64,000 nucleotides of DNA from Microbacterium karelineae (GCF_009745985.1 NZ_WFIX01000184.1:1-64000), one strand, 5' to 3'. Shown: positions 8,043 through 16,752, counted from the stretch's first letter. A program made the numbers and translations. Notes: generated by a model from the sequence alone, not told the origin.

Positions 8043-9593
8043 ATGCGCACCCGAATCCGCCGCGTCGTCGCGGTCTGCGCGATGGCCGTCGCCGCGAGCC
8101 TGGTGGCGTCGTGTGCGAATCCGTTCGTGCTCGACGCGTCGGGCGGCGAATCCGCCCCGGTGCTCGACGGCGTCCCCGACGACCTGCTGCCGTTCTACGA
8201 TCAGCCGCCCGAGTGGGAGGACTGCGAGCAGCCGATGACGAGCGAGCCCGTCGAATGCGCCACGATCACGGCCCCGCTCGACTGGCACGATCCCGAAGCG
8301 GGTGAGATCGAGCTGCGCATCGCGCGCGCGGCCGACCGGCCGTCCGATCCGCAGGGATCTCTGCTCATGAACCCGGGTGGTCCCGGGGCCTCCGGAATCG
8401 ATCTCCTGTTCTCGTCCCTCGAATACGACGGTGTCGGCGAGGCGCTGGCCGAGAGCTTCGATCTCGTGGGCTTCGACCCGCGTGGCGTCTCCCGGTCGAC
8501 CCCCGTCGAGTGCCTCGACGCACGCGGCATGGATGCCTACCTCTACGACGTCCCGGCGGGAGAGCGCGGCACGTCGGAGTGGGAGAAAGGCCAGGAGCAG
8601 GCGGCGCAGACGTTCGCCGACGCGTGCGCGGAGAACTCGGGCGATGTGCTCGAGTTCATCACGACCGAGCAGGCCGCGCGGGACATGGACCTGCTGCGCG
8701 CCGTGCTCGGCGATCGGCAACTCACCTACCTCGGCTACTCGTACGGCACGTACCTCGGCGCGACGTACGCGGAGCTGTTCCCCGACAACGTCGGGCGGCT
8801 CGTGCTCGACGGCGCCCTGGACCCGTCGGTGCCGGGCAGCGAGGTCGGCACGACGCAGGTGGGCGCGTTCGAGAAGGCGCTCCACACGTATCTCGAGAGC
8901 TGCCTCGAGGCGGCGACCTGCCCGTTCCGCGGCACCGTCGACCAGGCGCTCGACGAGATCTCGGCGCTCCTCGCGTCGGTCGACCGTCATCCGCTCGTGT
9001 CGTCGGATGGGCGCGAGCTCGGCGGCGACTCCCTCATGACGGCCATCGTCGCGGCGCTGTACAGCGAGGAGAACTGGCCGTACCTCACGAGCGCGCTCGC
9101 GGGCGCGCTCGACGGGGATCCCGCCGATGCGATGTTCCTCGCCGACTTCTACAACGGGCGCGAGGGCGGCGGGTACTCGTCGAACTCGACGGAGGCGTTC
9201 CATGCCTACAACTGCATGGACTATCCGGATGAGGGCGAGATGACCGACGCGCAGGAGCGCGAGCTCGAGGAGACGGCGCCCGTCACGTGGCAGTACATGA
9301 TGGGCGCCGATGTGTGCGAGTTCTGGCCGTTCCCGCCGTCGGGCGAGCGGGAGGAGATCCACGCCGAGGGGGCGGCCCCGATCGTCGTCATCGGCACGAC
9401 GGGTGACCCGGCGACGCCGTTCGCATGGGCCGAGGCTCTCGCCGAGCAGCTCGACAGCGGCACCCTCATCACCTACGAGGCCGAGGGGCACACCGCCTAC
9501 CAGGCGGGCAGCGCGTGCGTCGACGGCGCGGTCGAGGCCTACCTCGTCGATGGCACGCTCCCCGACGAGGGCCTCGTCTGCCAGCAGGGGTGA
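8043..9593 (+). CDS. Secreted alpha/beta-hydrolase lipoprotein, tripeptidyl-aminopeptidase-like
   Basis: This 516-residue exported hydrolase is related to Streptomyces tripeptidyl aminopeptidases (SlpD/SlpE type). It has a lipoprotein signal with lipobox VASC (lipidated Cys about residue 24). The alpha/beta-hydrolase core shows the oxyanion stretch NPGGPGASG, the nucleophile elbow GYSYGT, the acid in GTTGDPATPF and the His in EGHTAY. The C-terminal TAP-like domain is present. It starts 2 bases after the holB stop, so both share a transcript. The link to the clamp loader is conserved in many Microbacteriaceae and is probably positional rather than functional. The exact substrate is unknown. 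Confidence 0.92.
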   Translation: MRTRIRRVVAVCAMAVAASLVASCANPFVLDASGGESAPVLDGVPDDLLPFYDQPPEWEDCEQPMTSEPVECATITAPLDWHDPEAGEIELRIARAADRPSDPQGSLLMNPGGPGASGIDLLFSSLEYDGVGEALAESFDLVGFDPRGVSRSTPVECLDARGMDAYLYDVPAGERGTSEWEKGQEQAAQTFADACAENSGDVLEFITTEQAARDMDLLRAVLGDRQLTYLGYSYGTYLGATYAELFPDNVGRLVLDGALDPSVPGSEVGTTQVGAFEKALHTYLESCLEAATCPFRGTVDQALDEISALLASVDRHPLVSSDGRELGGDSLMTAIVAALYSEENWPYLTSALAGALDGDPADAMFLADFYNGREGGGYSSNSTEAFHAYNCMDYPDEGEMTDAQERELEETAPVTWQYMMGADVCEFWPFPPSGEREEIHAEGAAPIVVIGTTGDPATPFAWAEALAEQLDSGTLITYEAEGHTAYQAGSACVDGAVEAYLVDGTLPDEGLVCQQG

Positions 9594-9605
9594 TGCGGCG
9601 CGCGA

Positions 9606-10934
9606 TCACCGCCGATAGGCGGTGCGCGCGTACTCGTCGTACGGCGAGGCCTGCACGGTCGCGCGGATGCGGGGCATGCCCAGATCTGCGTCGGGCGCCG
9701 TTCCGTGGCCGGGGTGCTCGCCCCAGACGACGTCGACGGGCGTACCGGGTTGTGCGTGCTCGGCGTCGACGAGGGCCAGGGACAGCAGCGTTCCCACGGG
9801 GCCGATGTGCGAGGTCCAGAACGTCATGCCGACCAGCTTGCCGCCCGCCTCGATGCGGAAGCGCCCGTAGCTGTTGAGGTAGTCGAGGTCGTCTCCGAGC
9901 ACGCGCGTGACGTCGTCGGCGTCGAATTCGAGCGTCACCTTCGTGCGACGCACCTCGTCGCGGGTGGCGAGCAGGGCATCGCGGCCGATGAAGTCGTGAT
10001 CGAACGAGATCGAGCGACCGTAGCCGAGCTCCCAGGGCGACACGTAGTAGTCCTCGATGCGATCGGAGTAGAAGCTCCCGTTCAGCGGCTTCTTCCCCTC
10101 GTAGGAGTATGCGCTGAGCGAGCGGCGGTAGTCGGTGAGGCGCTCGTCGGTGTAGATGGCGGGCGTCGGCGTGGGGATCCAGCCGCTCTCGACGCCGTTC
10201 GTGAAGTATGCCTTCCCGCCGACCTGGACGAGGCCCGACGGCTCGCCCGCGGCGAGGATGTCGTCCTTGACGGCGCCGTAGTCGGCGAAGTCGCCGATGA
10301 ACTCGAACCCGGCCTGTCCGGCCATGCCGTGGCGCAGCGCGCGCACGGGGCGCCCCGCGATCTGCACCACGATCGAGTGGAAGAACTTCACGTCGGGCGC
10401 GGAGCCGCCGAGCAGGCGCTCGATGGCGTCCATCGCGTGGGGCCCCTGCACCTGGAAGCGGAAGAGCTTCGGGTCGGCCTCGGTGCGCACCGACGAGTCG
10501 GGGTCCGTCGAGAACTCGACGTCGTAGCCGCCCGTCTGCGCATGGTGCTTCACCCAGTTCTGCGCCGCAGGCACTCCCGTGAGGGTGTAGTCCTCCTCGC
10601 CCGTGCGCTGGAGGATGCCGTCGACGATGATGTTGCCGTCGTATGCGACGGGGACGAACTGCTTCGCCTGGCCGATCGCGAACTTGTCGTAGTTGTTCGC
10701 GCTCACCTCGCTGAGCAGCTTCGTGATGTCGGATCCGCGGAAGAACGTGTCGAACATGTGGAACGACAGGTCGAACAGTGCGACGCCCGTGCGCCAGGCC
10801 GCCTGCTCCTCGCGCCAGCCGGCGAACTCGGGCTCCACGACGGGAACCGTCCAGGCGGGGGCGCTGGGCCTCCACAGGAGCTGGATCGGGGATCCGGCGG
10901 CGTCGATGGCGCTCTGCAGGTCGGGTGCGGTCAT
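9606..10934 (-). CDS. Tetrahydrofolate-dependent aromatic O-demethylase, LigM-like
   Basis: This 442-residue protein of the GcvT fold family closely follows the Sphingobium LigM pattern: PVVEPEFAGWREEQAAWRTGVALFD, AKQFVPVAYDGNIIVDGIL, HAQTGGYDVEF, ALRHGMAGQAGFEF, NGVESGWIPTPTPAIYT and ELGYGRSISFDHDFIGRDAL all have LigM counterparts. LigM moves the methyl group of vanillate or 3-O-methylgallate to THF, so a role in methoxylated plant aromatics is likely. Relatives also include DmdA (DMSP demethylase), so the substrate is uncertain. The ATG at 10934 has an AGGAA ribosome site. A strong promoter with a long leader of about 140 bases lies upstream, sharing control space with the divergent MBL-fold gene. 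Confidence 0.85.
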   Translation of the reverse strand: MTAPDLQSAIDAAGSPIQLLWRPSAPAWTVPVVEPEFAGWREEQAAWRTGVALFDLSFHMFDTFFRGSDITKLLSEVSANNYDKFAIGQAKQFVPVAYDGNIIVDGILQRTGEEDYTLTGVPAAQNWVKHHAQTGGYDVEFSTDPDSSVRTEADPKLFRFQVQGPHAMDAIERLLGGSAPDVKFFHSIVVQIAGRPVRALRHGMAGQAGFEFIGDFADYGAVKDDILAAGEPSGLVQVGGKAYFTNGVESGWIPTPTPAIYTDERLTDYRRSLSAYSYEGKKPLNGSFYSDRIEDYYVSPWELGYGRSISFDHDFIGRDALLATRDEVRRTKVTLEFDADDVTRVLGDDLDYLNSYGRFRIEAGGKLVGMTFWTSHIGPVGTLLSLALVDAEHAQPGTPVDVVWGEHPGHGTAPDADLGMPRIRATVQASPYDEYARTAYRR

Positions 10935-11079
10935 GAGGGTTCCTGTTCTCGTCGTCGAGTGGGTGGAAGGTCGGCGCGCGCGGAGGGAGAGATCAGAAGA
11001 TGATGTTCGCGTCGTGTGCGACGAGCACGCCCTCGTGACGCGCGTCATGTCTCTCCGTCGAGCGAGTTCGGTGACGGCC

Positions 11080-11108
11080 ACGGTAGCGGCGCGCGCACTG
11101 TATGTCAA
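11080..11108 (-). promoter_or_regulatory. Strong promoter of the LigM-like gene
   Basis: Minus strand: -35 TTGACA (11103-11108), 17-base spacer, -10 TACCGT (11080-11085). This is one of the best sigma-70-type matches in the window. The start point should be near 11073, leaving an untranslated leader of about 140 bases. Confidence 0.7.
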
Positions 11109-11121
11109 TCAACTGAATTGA
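11105..11121. promoter_or_regulatory. Candidate operator between the LigM-like and MBL-fold genes
   Basis: The inverted repeat TCAAT-N7-ATTGA overlaps the -35 of the LigM-like promoter, in an unusually AT-rich stretch for this genome. A repressor bound here would control the demethylase and perhaps the divergent gene. The cognate regulator is unknown; the nearby MarR protein is one candidate. Confidence 0.45.
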
Positions 11122-11201
11122 TCGCAGATGATTGCATGATGTATGAAATCGCGACAGATCTCTGTATATTTGTCCCCCATCCCCGATGACGTGGAGGAAT
11201 C

Positions 11202-12374
11202 ATGACCGACATCGATGAAGCTCCTGCGGACCACGATCCCGGAGGCGGAGGCGTCTCACTGACGAGGCGTCAGGTATTCGGAGGGCTGGCGGGGTCGCTC
11301 CTGCTCGGCGGCGTCGCGGGCGGCGCGATCGGCGGAGCCGTCGGCGCGAGAGCCGACGGCTCGTCGCCGAGTCCGCAGGTGTCCGATGCGGCGGCACCGT
11401 CCGACGGTCCGCGCGCGCCGCTCGAAGTCATCACGCTCGGAACGAAGGGCGGGCCGCCACCCGACCCGGATCGGGCCGGGATCTCGACGGCGGTGATCGT
11501 GGACGGGGCCGTCTATGTCGTCGACGCAGGGCGAGGGTCCCTGACGCAGTACGTCAGGGCGGGCCTGGCTCTCGCAGACCTCACCGCGATGTTCGTCACG
11601 CATCTGCACATCGATCATGTGGCGGATCTGTACGACTACTTCCTGCTCGGCGGCAACGCGAACTTCGGAGACACGGTTCCCGACAGGGTTCCGGTCTACG
11701 GCCCTGGCCCGGCGGGCTGGCTTCCGGAGCCGTTCGAAGGTGCCGAGGTGCCCACGGTGGGGGGCGATGATCCCACTCCCGGACTCACAGACGTCCTCGA
11801 CACCTGGGCGGGTGCTCACGCGTACAGCACCAATCTGTTCATCCGCGGCAGTTCGATCCGCGATCCGCGTGGGCAGATCGACGATCGTGAGATCGACGTG
11901 TCGGGCGTCGACGCGACCGCGGCGGATACGGCGCCTCGGATGGATCCGCTGGTCGTGCATGAGGATGACCGCGTGCGCCTGAGCGCGATCCTCGTGCCGC
12001 ACGGCGGGGTCTTCCCCGCGTTCGCGTATCGCTTCGATACGGATCACGGGTCCGTGACGCTCTCAGGTGACACGACCTACTCCGACAACCTGCTGTCGTT
12101 GGCGCGTGACACCGACATCCTCATCCACGAGGCAGTGAATGTCGAGGGCTTCGATGGCCCACCGGCTCTCATCGATCACCTGCTGACATCGCACATCGAG
12201 ATCCAGCGCGCAGGCGAGGTCGCTCAGGCCGCCGGGGCGAGGCGTCTGGTCATGAGTCACGTCGGCGACCTCGCGAACGACGTCGTCGATCCCGCCCGGT
12301 GGAAGGCTTGGGCGCAGGAGGGGTACGACGGAGAGGTCACGATCGCGAACGATCTCGATCGCTTCCGCGTGTGA
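11202..12374 (+). CDS. Tat-exported MBL-fold metallo-hydrolase
   Basis: This 390-residue zinc hydrolase of the beta-lactamase fold resembles arylsulfatase/RNase Z-like MBL proteins. A twin-arginine signal (SLTRRQVFGGLAGSLLLGG) at residues 18-40 indicates folded export. The metal motif HLHIDH starts at H134 (H134, H136, D138, H139). Further ligands are likely in VPHGG, SGDTTYSD and the late MSHVG. It starts with ATG after a GGAGG ribosome site (11193-11197) and a -10 TATATT (11165-11170). It is divergent from the LigM-like demethylase, suggesting joint control. Such exported MBL enzymes may act on lactones or esters; the substrate here is unknown. Confidence 0.88.
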   Translation: MTDIDEAPADHDPGGGGVSLTRRQVFGGLAGSLLLGGVAGGAIGGAVGARADGSSPSPQVSDAAAPSDGPRAPLEVITLGTKGGPPPDPDRAGISTAVIVDGAVYVVDAGRGSLTQYVRAGLALADLTAMFVTHLHIDHVADLYDYFLLGGNANFGDTVPDRVPVYGPGPAGWLPEPFEGAEVPTVGGDDPTPGLTDVLDTWAGAHAYSTNLFIRGSSIRDPRGQIDDREIDVSGVDATAADTAPRMDPLVVHEDDRVRLSAILVPHGGVFPAFAYRFDTDHGSVTLSGDTTYSDNLLSLARDTDILIHEAVNVEGFDGPPALIDHLLTSHIEIQRAGEVAQAAGARRLVMSHVGDLANDVVDPARWKAWAQEGYDGEVTIANDLDRFRV

Positions 12375-12538
12375 GTCGTGATGCGACGTCGGCCTCGGTG
12401 GAGCGTCCGCCGGGGGCGGCGTCGCCTCAGTCGGGCCCGTCGAGCATGAGGGTGCCGCTGCGGATCGGAACTGATCTGCAGACATGTGAAATGATGTTCG
12501 TTTGCTGTAAAGATTTCACGCGTGCAGAAACAGCTTCG

Positions 12539-12555
12539 ATCCATGCATCATGGAT
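12539..12555. promoter_or_regulatory. 17-base palindrome just upstream of the MarR gene
   Basis: ATCCATG-CAT-CATGGAT ends two bases before the chosen ATG of the MarR regulator. A second inverted repeat (GTGAAAT at 12486-12492 with ATTTCAC at 12513-12519) lies further upstream. Both are plausible MarR-dimer sites for autoregulation. The remaining bases of 12375-12538 hold nothing else I can support. Confidence 0.5.
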
Positions 12556-12557
12556 GG

Positions 12558-13022
12558 ATGACAACTGTGCCCGGCTGGACCGATGGACTCCCGTATGCCC
12601 TTTTTCGCGCGAATCAGGCCGTGCATCGGAGGCTCGAGGAGGCGATCGCGGGGCTCGACGTCACGGTGACGCAGCTGGGGATCGCCGTGCACCTCGCCGA
12701 GCTCGGGCACATGTCGGCGTCGGATCTCGCGCGCCGCTTTCGCATCACCCCGCAGTCGGCCTCGACGGCGCTTGGGAGCCTCGAGTCGAAGGGGTGGGTG
12801 AGGCGGACGCCGCATCCATATCACGGTCGCGTCATCTGGTATGAGGTGACCGATGTGGGTCGGACGGGCGTCGTCGAGGGGCGTCGTCGCCTCGCTCAGC
12901 TGCACGAGAGCCTCCGTGAGGTGCTCGGAGAGGAGCTCATGGGTGCGGCGATCGCGCAGATGCACGAGGTGACCGAGGCGCTCGACGGGCCGGAGATCCC
13001 GTCGCCGACCATGTGGCGATGA
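12558..13022 (+). CDS. MarR-family transcriptional regulator
   Basis: This 154-residue winged-helix regulator carries its HTH around residues 45-75 (MSASDLARRFRITPQSASTALGSLESKGWVRR), followed by the wing (RTPHPYHGRVIWYEVTDVGR). MarR proteins usually repress a nearby catabolic or efflux operon and release DNA on binding a phenolic ligand, which fits a position between the O-demethylase/MBL pair and the dioxygenase operon. I chose ATG at 12558 because it is preceded by ATGGATGG and by the palindrome that would serve as operator. In-frame starts at 12522 and 12543 are possible but would place that palindrome inside the gene. It converges on the dioxygenase gene. Confidence 0.88.
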   Translation: MTTVPGWTDGLPYALFRANQAVHRRLEEAIAGLDVTVTQLGIAVHLAELGHMSASDLARRFRITPQSASTALGSLESKGWVRRTPHPYHGRVIWYEVTDVGRTGVVEGRRRLAQLHESLREVLGEELMGAAIAQMHEVTEALDGPEIPSPTMWR

Positions 13023-13090
13023 GACCCCGAACCTCACACAGGTCGTCTCGTCCCGAGGTGCTCGAGGTCGTCGGCCACCCGCTCGCGAAG

Positions 13091-13120
13091 GCGCCCGCCG
13101 CGCAGTCGTGCGGCGGGCGC
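13091..13120. terminator. Bidirectional terminator between MarR and dioxygenase genes
   Basis: Perfect 11-base GC arms GCGCCCGCCGC (13091-13101) and GCGGCGGGCGC (13110-13120) enclose an 8-base loop between two convergent genes. No U-run follows, which is usual for actinobacterial terminators. Confidence 0.7.
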
Positions 13121-13134
13121 GATCGTGGATGCGG

Positions 13135-14130
13135 TCAGTGAAGCTGGAGGTAGTCCTCGAGCGTCGCGGGCGTCGCCGTGAGCAGCGGGTCGTTGACGGG
13201 CTCTCCCGGGAACTCGCTCGCCTCGAAGAACCACCGGCGCGAGGCGGGCATGCCCCATAGCTGTGAGCGGCGTGGGTTCGAGACGTCCCAGCGGATCGGC
13301 TCCTCTTCGAGGTCGATGAACTGGTAGTGCGTCGTGAACAGCTCGATGCGGTGCTGGTCGGGGTCGCGCACGTAGAGGAACAGGGCGTTGCTGATCCCGT
13401 GGCGACCCGGACCGCGGTCGATCTCCTCGCCGAAGCCGGTCGCGCCCGCGACATCCGCCGCGTGCAGGAGTGCCGTGGCGTCGGGCACCGTGTACGCGAA
13501 GTGGTGCAGGCGCGGCCCGCGGCCGTTCGTGAAGACGAGGTCGTGGGTGTTGCCCTTGACCTCCAACCACGTGCCCCACAGCTCGTCGGTGCCGTCCTTG
13601 GCCGTGTACTCCGACATGCGCATGCCGAGGCCGGCCCAGAAGTCGGTGGCCGTCTGCACGTCGTGCGTGACGCACTGGAAGTGGTCGAGGCGCTGGGGGG
13701 CGCCCGCGACGAACTCGTCGAAGGCCTGCATCCTGCGCTCGACCTGTGTCATCGAGCTCGTGAGCTCCATGTGCGTGCCGACGCCGTCGGTGAACTGCAG
13801 GGTCGGGCCCTGGTGCGGTCTCTCGACGCGCTGGTGCGGGATGCCCGCGGCGGCGAAGTGCTTCTCGGCGGCGACGATGTCGTCGTCGGTGCGCACACGG
13901 AAGCCCACACGCAGCGCCTTGGCCTCGTCGGCGGGCTCGAGCACCAGGCTGTGGTGGGCCGCCTCCTCGAGGCCGCGCAGGTAGATCGCGTCGTCGGTCT
14001 CCTCCGTGACGACGAGGCCGATCGTGTCGCGATAGAAGTCCCGGCTCGCTGCCAGATCGGTCACGGCGAGCGCGACGTGGCTGGCACGGGTGATGTCGAA
14101 GGGTGGGGTGAAGTTGGTGGTGGGGAGCAT
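13135..14130 (-). CDS. Extradiol ring-cleavage dioxygenase, homoprotocatechuate 2,3-dioxygenase-like
   Basis: This 331-residue two-domain vicinal-oxygen-chelate dioxygenase opens a catechol-type ring next to the diol. Its closest recognisable pattern is Brevibacterium HPCD: LDHFxxVTxDV with ligand H150, GPRLHHFAY with ligand H210, and RGPGRHGISNA ... DPDQHRIELF with ligand E263 (numbered from the chosen start). The full Fe/Mn triad is intact. It ends shorter than HPCD (about 360), lacking its C-terminal lid. It has an AAGGAGA ribosome site and lies 10 bases after the DUF3500 gene, so it is last in the minus-strand operon amidohydrolase-DUF3500-dioxygenase. The true substrate may differ from homoprotocatechuate, since no other hpa genes are present. 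Confidence 0.9.
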   Translation of the reverse strand: MLPTTNFTPPFDITRASHVALAVTDLAASRDFYRDTIGLVVTEETDDAIYLRGLEEAAHHSLVLEPADEAKALRVGFRVRTDDDIVAAEKHFAAAGIPHQRVERPHQGPTLQFTDGVGTHMELTSSMTQVERRMQAFDEFVAGAPQRLDHFQCVTHDVQTATDFWAGLGMRMSEYTAKDGTDELWGTWLEVKGNTHDLVFTNGRGPRLHHFAYTVPDATALLHAADVAGATGFGEEIDRGPGRHGISNALFLYVRDPDQHRIELFTTHYQFIDLEEEPIRWDVSNPRRSQLWGMPASRRWFFEASEFPGEPVNDPLLTATPATLEDYLQLH

Positions 14131-14140
14131 CGTCGTCTCC

Positions 14141-15448
14141 TTAGTCGTCGGAATGAGTGAGCGCCCACTGCCGACGCAGCGCGTGACCGTAGTCGTTGCC
14201 GTTCGGCAGGCGCAGCGTCGTGTGCACGTGGAAGCGCGCGGGTTCGGTGTTGCTCAGCCAGACGCCGGCGTGGTTGTCGAGCTCTGCGACGATGACCGGG
14301 CTCTGGACGCGGAAGTAGACCGGCTGCGATCCGTCGGCCGCGCCGTACCAGCTGAACCAGGTGTCGTCGATGTGCGCATCGAACTCGGCGAGGGCGAGGC
14401 GTCGCTGGTCTTCTCGGAGGAGAAGGTGGAAGTCCGCGACGATATCCCGCAGGAGCCCGCGCTGAGCATCGTGCAGATCCGTCGCGCGGATTCCCTCGTA
14501 GGGGATGACGCGATTATCGCGGAACGCCCCCGCCACGTGACGCTCGTCCGCGGGGTGGAGACGCCCCTCCGGCATACGCGGATCGAGGACGGAATCGTAC
14601 ACGATCGCCTCGGTCCGCTGGGATCTCGTGAGGGAGGCGGCGAGGGCGAGGGCGAGGCGCTCGCGGTGGTCGAAGATCGGGGCGCGCTCGCCGCCGGTCA
14701 GCGCGGGCTCCGCGCCGAGGAAGCACGGCGCGACGACGTGCCGGCCGCCGATCATCACGAAGTGCAGGGCGACGTGGTGGCCGAACAGCTGCCAGCCCCA
14801 CGGTGCGCCTGTGGACGGATCCCCGTACACGGCGAAGAAGTAGCTGCGGTTGTTCATCACCATCGGCAGATCGGTCAGCTCGCCGAGGAAGCCGTTCAGG
14901 TTCATCGCCTCGGTGACGCGGGCGTATCCCTCGGGACTCAGCGACTGTTCGACGAGTCGGAGGATCGCCCGCACCGTTTCGTCGCCGAGATCCTCGAGTC
15001 GGATGCCGACCTCGTGGATGACGAACTCGGGATTGCTCCACGCTCGCCATTCGGGCGCATCGAGCGAGTATGTGGCGCGCTCGCGCTCGGCCGGGGAGAG
15101 CGCCGCGAGGGCGCCCTCCGCCGCCTCGACGAGTGCGGGCTCCTCGGCCTCGCCCACATCTCCGAGGTCCCAGACATCCTGTACGGACCCGTCTGACGTC
15201 ACGCCGCGGAACGGCTCATCGTAGAGCGCGCGCCAATCGGCCAGGAGCTCCTGCACGAACGGATGATCCGTGCGCCTCGCCGCGAACTCGCGCCATACCT
15301 GCCCTCGCCATTCGGCGAGGTGGGGGTCGTCGACGTCGAAGAGGAAGCTCCGATAGCTCTCGTCTGTCAGCGTGACGGCGTCGCCGCGGCCGGCCACCCG
15401 ATCGCTCGAGAAGAACCCGTCGATGTCGCGATCTCGCTGCTCGGACAT
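14141..15448 (-). CDS. DUF3500-family protein
   Basis: This is a 435-residue cytoplasmic protein of DUF3500. Typical features seen are LNGFLGELTDLPMVMNNRSYFFAVYG, WGWQLFGHHVALHFVMIGGRHVVAPCFLGAEPA and the C-terminal PVYFRVQSPVIVAELDNHAGV ... HVHTTLRLPNGNDYG. The conserved His and Asn positions look like a possible active site, but no reaction is established for the family. No signal peptide is visible. It sits between the amidohydrolase (7-base gap) and the ring-cleavage dioxygenase (10-base gap), which ties it to an aromatic or related catabolic route. Confidence 0.88.
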   Translation of the reverse strand: MSEQRDRDIDGFFSSDRVAGRGDAVTLTDESYRSFLFDVDDPHLAEWRGQVWREFAARRTDHPFVQELLADWRALYDEPFRGVTSDGSVQDVWDLGDVGEAEEPALVEAAEGALAALSPAERERATYSLDAPEWRAWSNPEFVIHEVGIRLEDLGDETVRAILRLVEQSLSPEGYARVTEAMNLNGFLGELTDLPMVMNNRSYFFAVYGDPSTGAPWGWQLFGHHVALHFVMIGGRHVVAPCFLGAEPALTGGERAPIFDHRERLALALAASLTRSQRTEAIVYDSVLDPRMPEGRLHPADERHVAGAFRDNRVIPYEGIRATDLHDAQRGLLRDIVADFHLLLREDQRRLALAEFDAHIDDTWFSWYGAADGSQPVYFRVQSPVIVAELDNHAGVWLSNTEPARFHVHTTLRLPNGNDYGHALRRQWALTHSDD

Positions 15449-15455
15449 GGGCCCC

Positions 15456-16505
15456 TCAGATGGGAAGGTCGAACATCTGCTTGGCGTTCCTCCACAGAAC
15501 CGCCTCGCGGTCGTCGTCGGAGATGTCGACCTCGTTCTTGAGGAAGTCGACGCCCTGGCTCATCCAGCTGCGGAAGACGGGGAACGAGGACCCGAACATG
15601 TAGTGATCGGATCCTGAGATCTCGAGAGCGGCCTCGATCTGCTTCTTCCCCCACGAATGCGGGTGCGTCAGGTCGAAGTAGATGTTCTGGTCGAGGTACT
15701 GACGGATCCTATCGCCGCCGGTCGGGTCGAGGCGGCTCAGCGACTCGGCCTTGACGGGCTTGTGGGGAGTGAGCAGCTGCTGGCTCGCGAACCAGTTGCC
15801 GCCGAGCATCGTGTGGATGAGCTTGAGGTCGGGAAGCTCGTCGAACATGCCGCTGAACAGCTCGCGTCCCACGGCGATCCCCTGGTCGATGATGCGACCG
15901 TACTCGCGTCGCAGGTTCGTGTAGTCGACGACCGACTTCCACTCGACCGGGAGCGGCGTGTGATGGACGATGACCGGAAGGCCCTTGTCGTTGAGGACCT
16001 TGAGGTACGGACGGAACACGTCGTCGTCGAGGTAGAGCTGGCCGTAGTGGCAGGCGAGCTGCACGCCGACGACGCCGAGCTCGTCGATGCACCGCTCGAG
16101 CTCGTAGATGTTCTCCTTCCCGCCCCACGGCGGGATGCATGCGGTCGAGAACAGGCGTCCGCCTGACTTCTCGACGATGGCCGCAGCGTTGTCGTTGACC
16201 GCCCTGCAGGTGTCGAGGTCGAGCCACTCCTGCCACACCGGGACGCGCATGATGCCGTAGTCGACGCCGGCATCGTCCATCACGGCGAGCTTCGCCTCGA
16301 CCGAGTAGTCGCCATCGACGTAGTTGAGGTTCTGATGGCCCGCCGGCTTCTCGAGGATCAGCTGCTGCCTGCCGTCATCCGCCGTGCCGAGCGTCGCGAT
16401 CTCCCCGAAGCCGCGCGGAGCGGTGCTCAGGAAGCCGTTGAGGATCTTCTCGTTCGTGAAGAGGTCCTCGGGAAGGTGATGGATGTTGATGTCGACGACC
16501 GTCAT
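15456..16505 (-). CDS. Amidohydrolase-family protein, ACMSD-like, with altered metal ligands
   Basis: This 349-residue TIM-barrel protein is of the amidohydrolase-2 family (ACMSD, 2-pyrone and resorcylate decarboxylases). It shows the usual blocks: VGVQLACHYGQLYLDDDVFRPYLKVLNDKGLPVIVHHTP with a metal-type His, and LKLIHTMLGGNWFASQ. Two key positions differ. The N-terminal HxH reads N-x-H (VDINIHHL), and the late metal/catalytic Asp of the G-S-D-Y/F-P motif reads Ser (MFGSSFPVF). The ATG at 16505 heads the minus-strand operon and is divergent from the ABC importer. Decarboxylation or hydrolysis of a ring-cleavage product is the natural guess, but the missing ligands make the reaction uncertain. 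Confidence 0.85.
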   Translation of the reverse strand: MTVVDINIHHLPEDLFTNEKILNGFLSTAPRGFGEIATLGTADDGRQQLILEKPAGHQNLNYVDGDYSVEAKLAVMDDAGVDYGIMRVPVWQEWLDLDTCRAVNDNAAAIVEKSGGRLFSTACIPPWGGKENIYELERCIDELGVVGVQLACHYGQLYLDDDVFRPYLKVLNDKGLPVIVHHTPLPVEWKSVVDYTNLRREYGRIIDQGIAVGRELFSGMFDELPDLKLIHTMLGGNWFASQQLLTPHKPVKAESLSRLDPTGGDRIRQYLDQNIYFDLTHPHSWGKKQIEAALEISGSDHYMFGSSFPVFRSWMSQGVDFLKNEVDISDDDREAVLWRNAKQMFDLPI

Positions 16506-16752
16506 TGTCGCCCTCTCTGTTCGAAGCCGGTGGATCCGACGGCGGTCGCACACTGCGCGACTCCGCCGTCTCCCCACTCACACTAGGACGGCGGCGGGCG
16601 TGGAGAGTTGCAGGATCATGCACGTTTAAGTTGCGCGAATTCCGGTGCCCGCGACGACGCCCAGTGGATAGCGTCATCGATATCCCAATCGCACCCTGCA
16701 TCGGCGAACCTGACGCGGACGAGGGTGACTGCACAGTCGCAAGGAGGCGCTC
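16506..16752. promoter_or_regulatory. Divergent control region of the catabolic operon and ABC importer
   Basis: These 247 bases contain a minus-strand -10-like TAGTGT (16580-16585) for the amidohydrolase operon. On the plus strand a TAGCGT (16669-16674) and an AAGGAGG ribosome site (16740-16746) precede the substrate-binding protein. No clear operator palindrome was found. No coding sequence is supported here. Confidence 0.45.

Noticed and set aside
13135-14130. Classical homoprotocatechuate (hpa) pathway
   Set aside because: Only the dioxygenase resembles HpaD; hpaB, hpaE, hpaF, hpaH and hpaI counterparts are not found.
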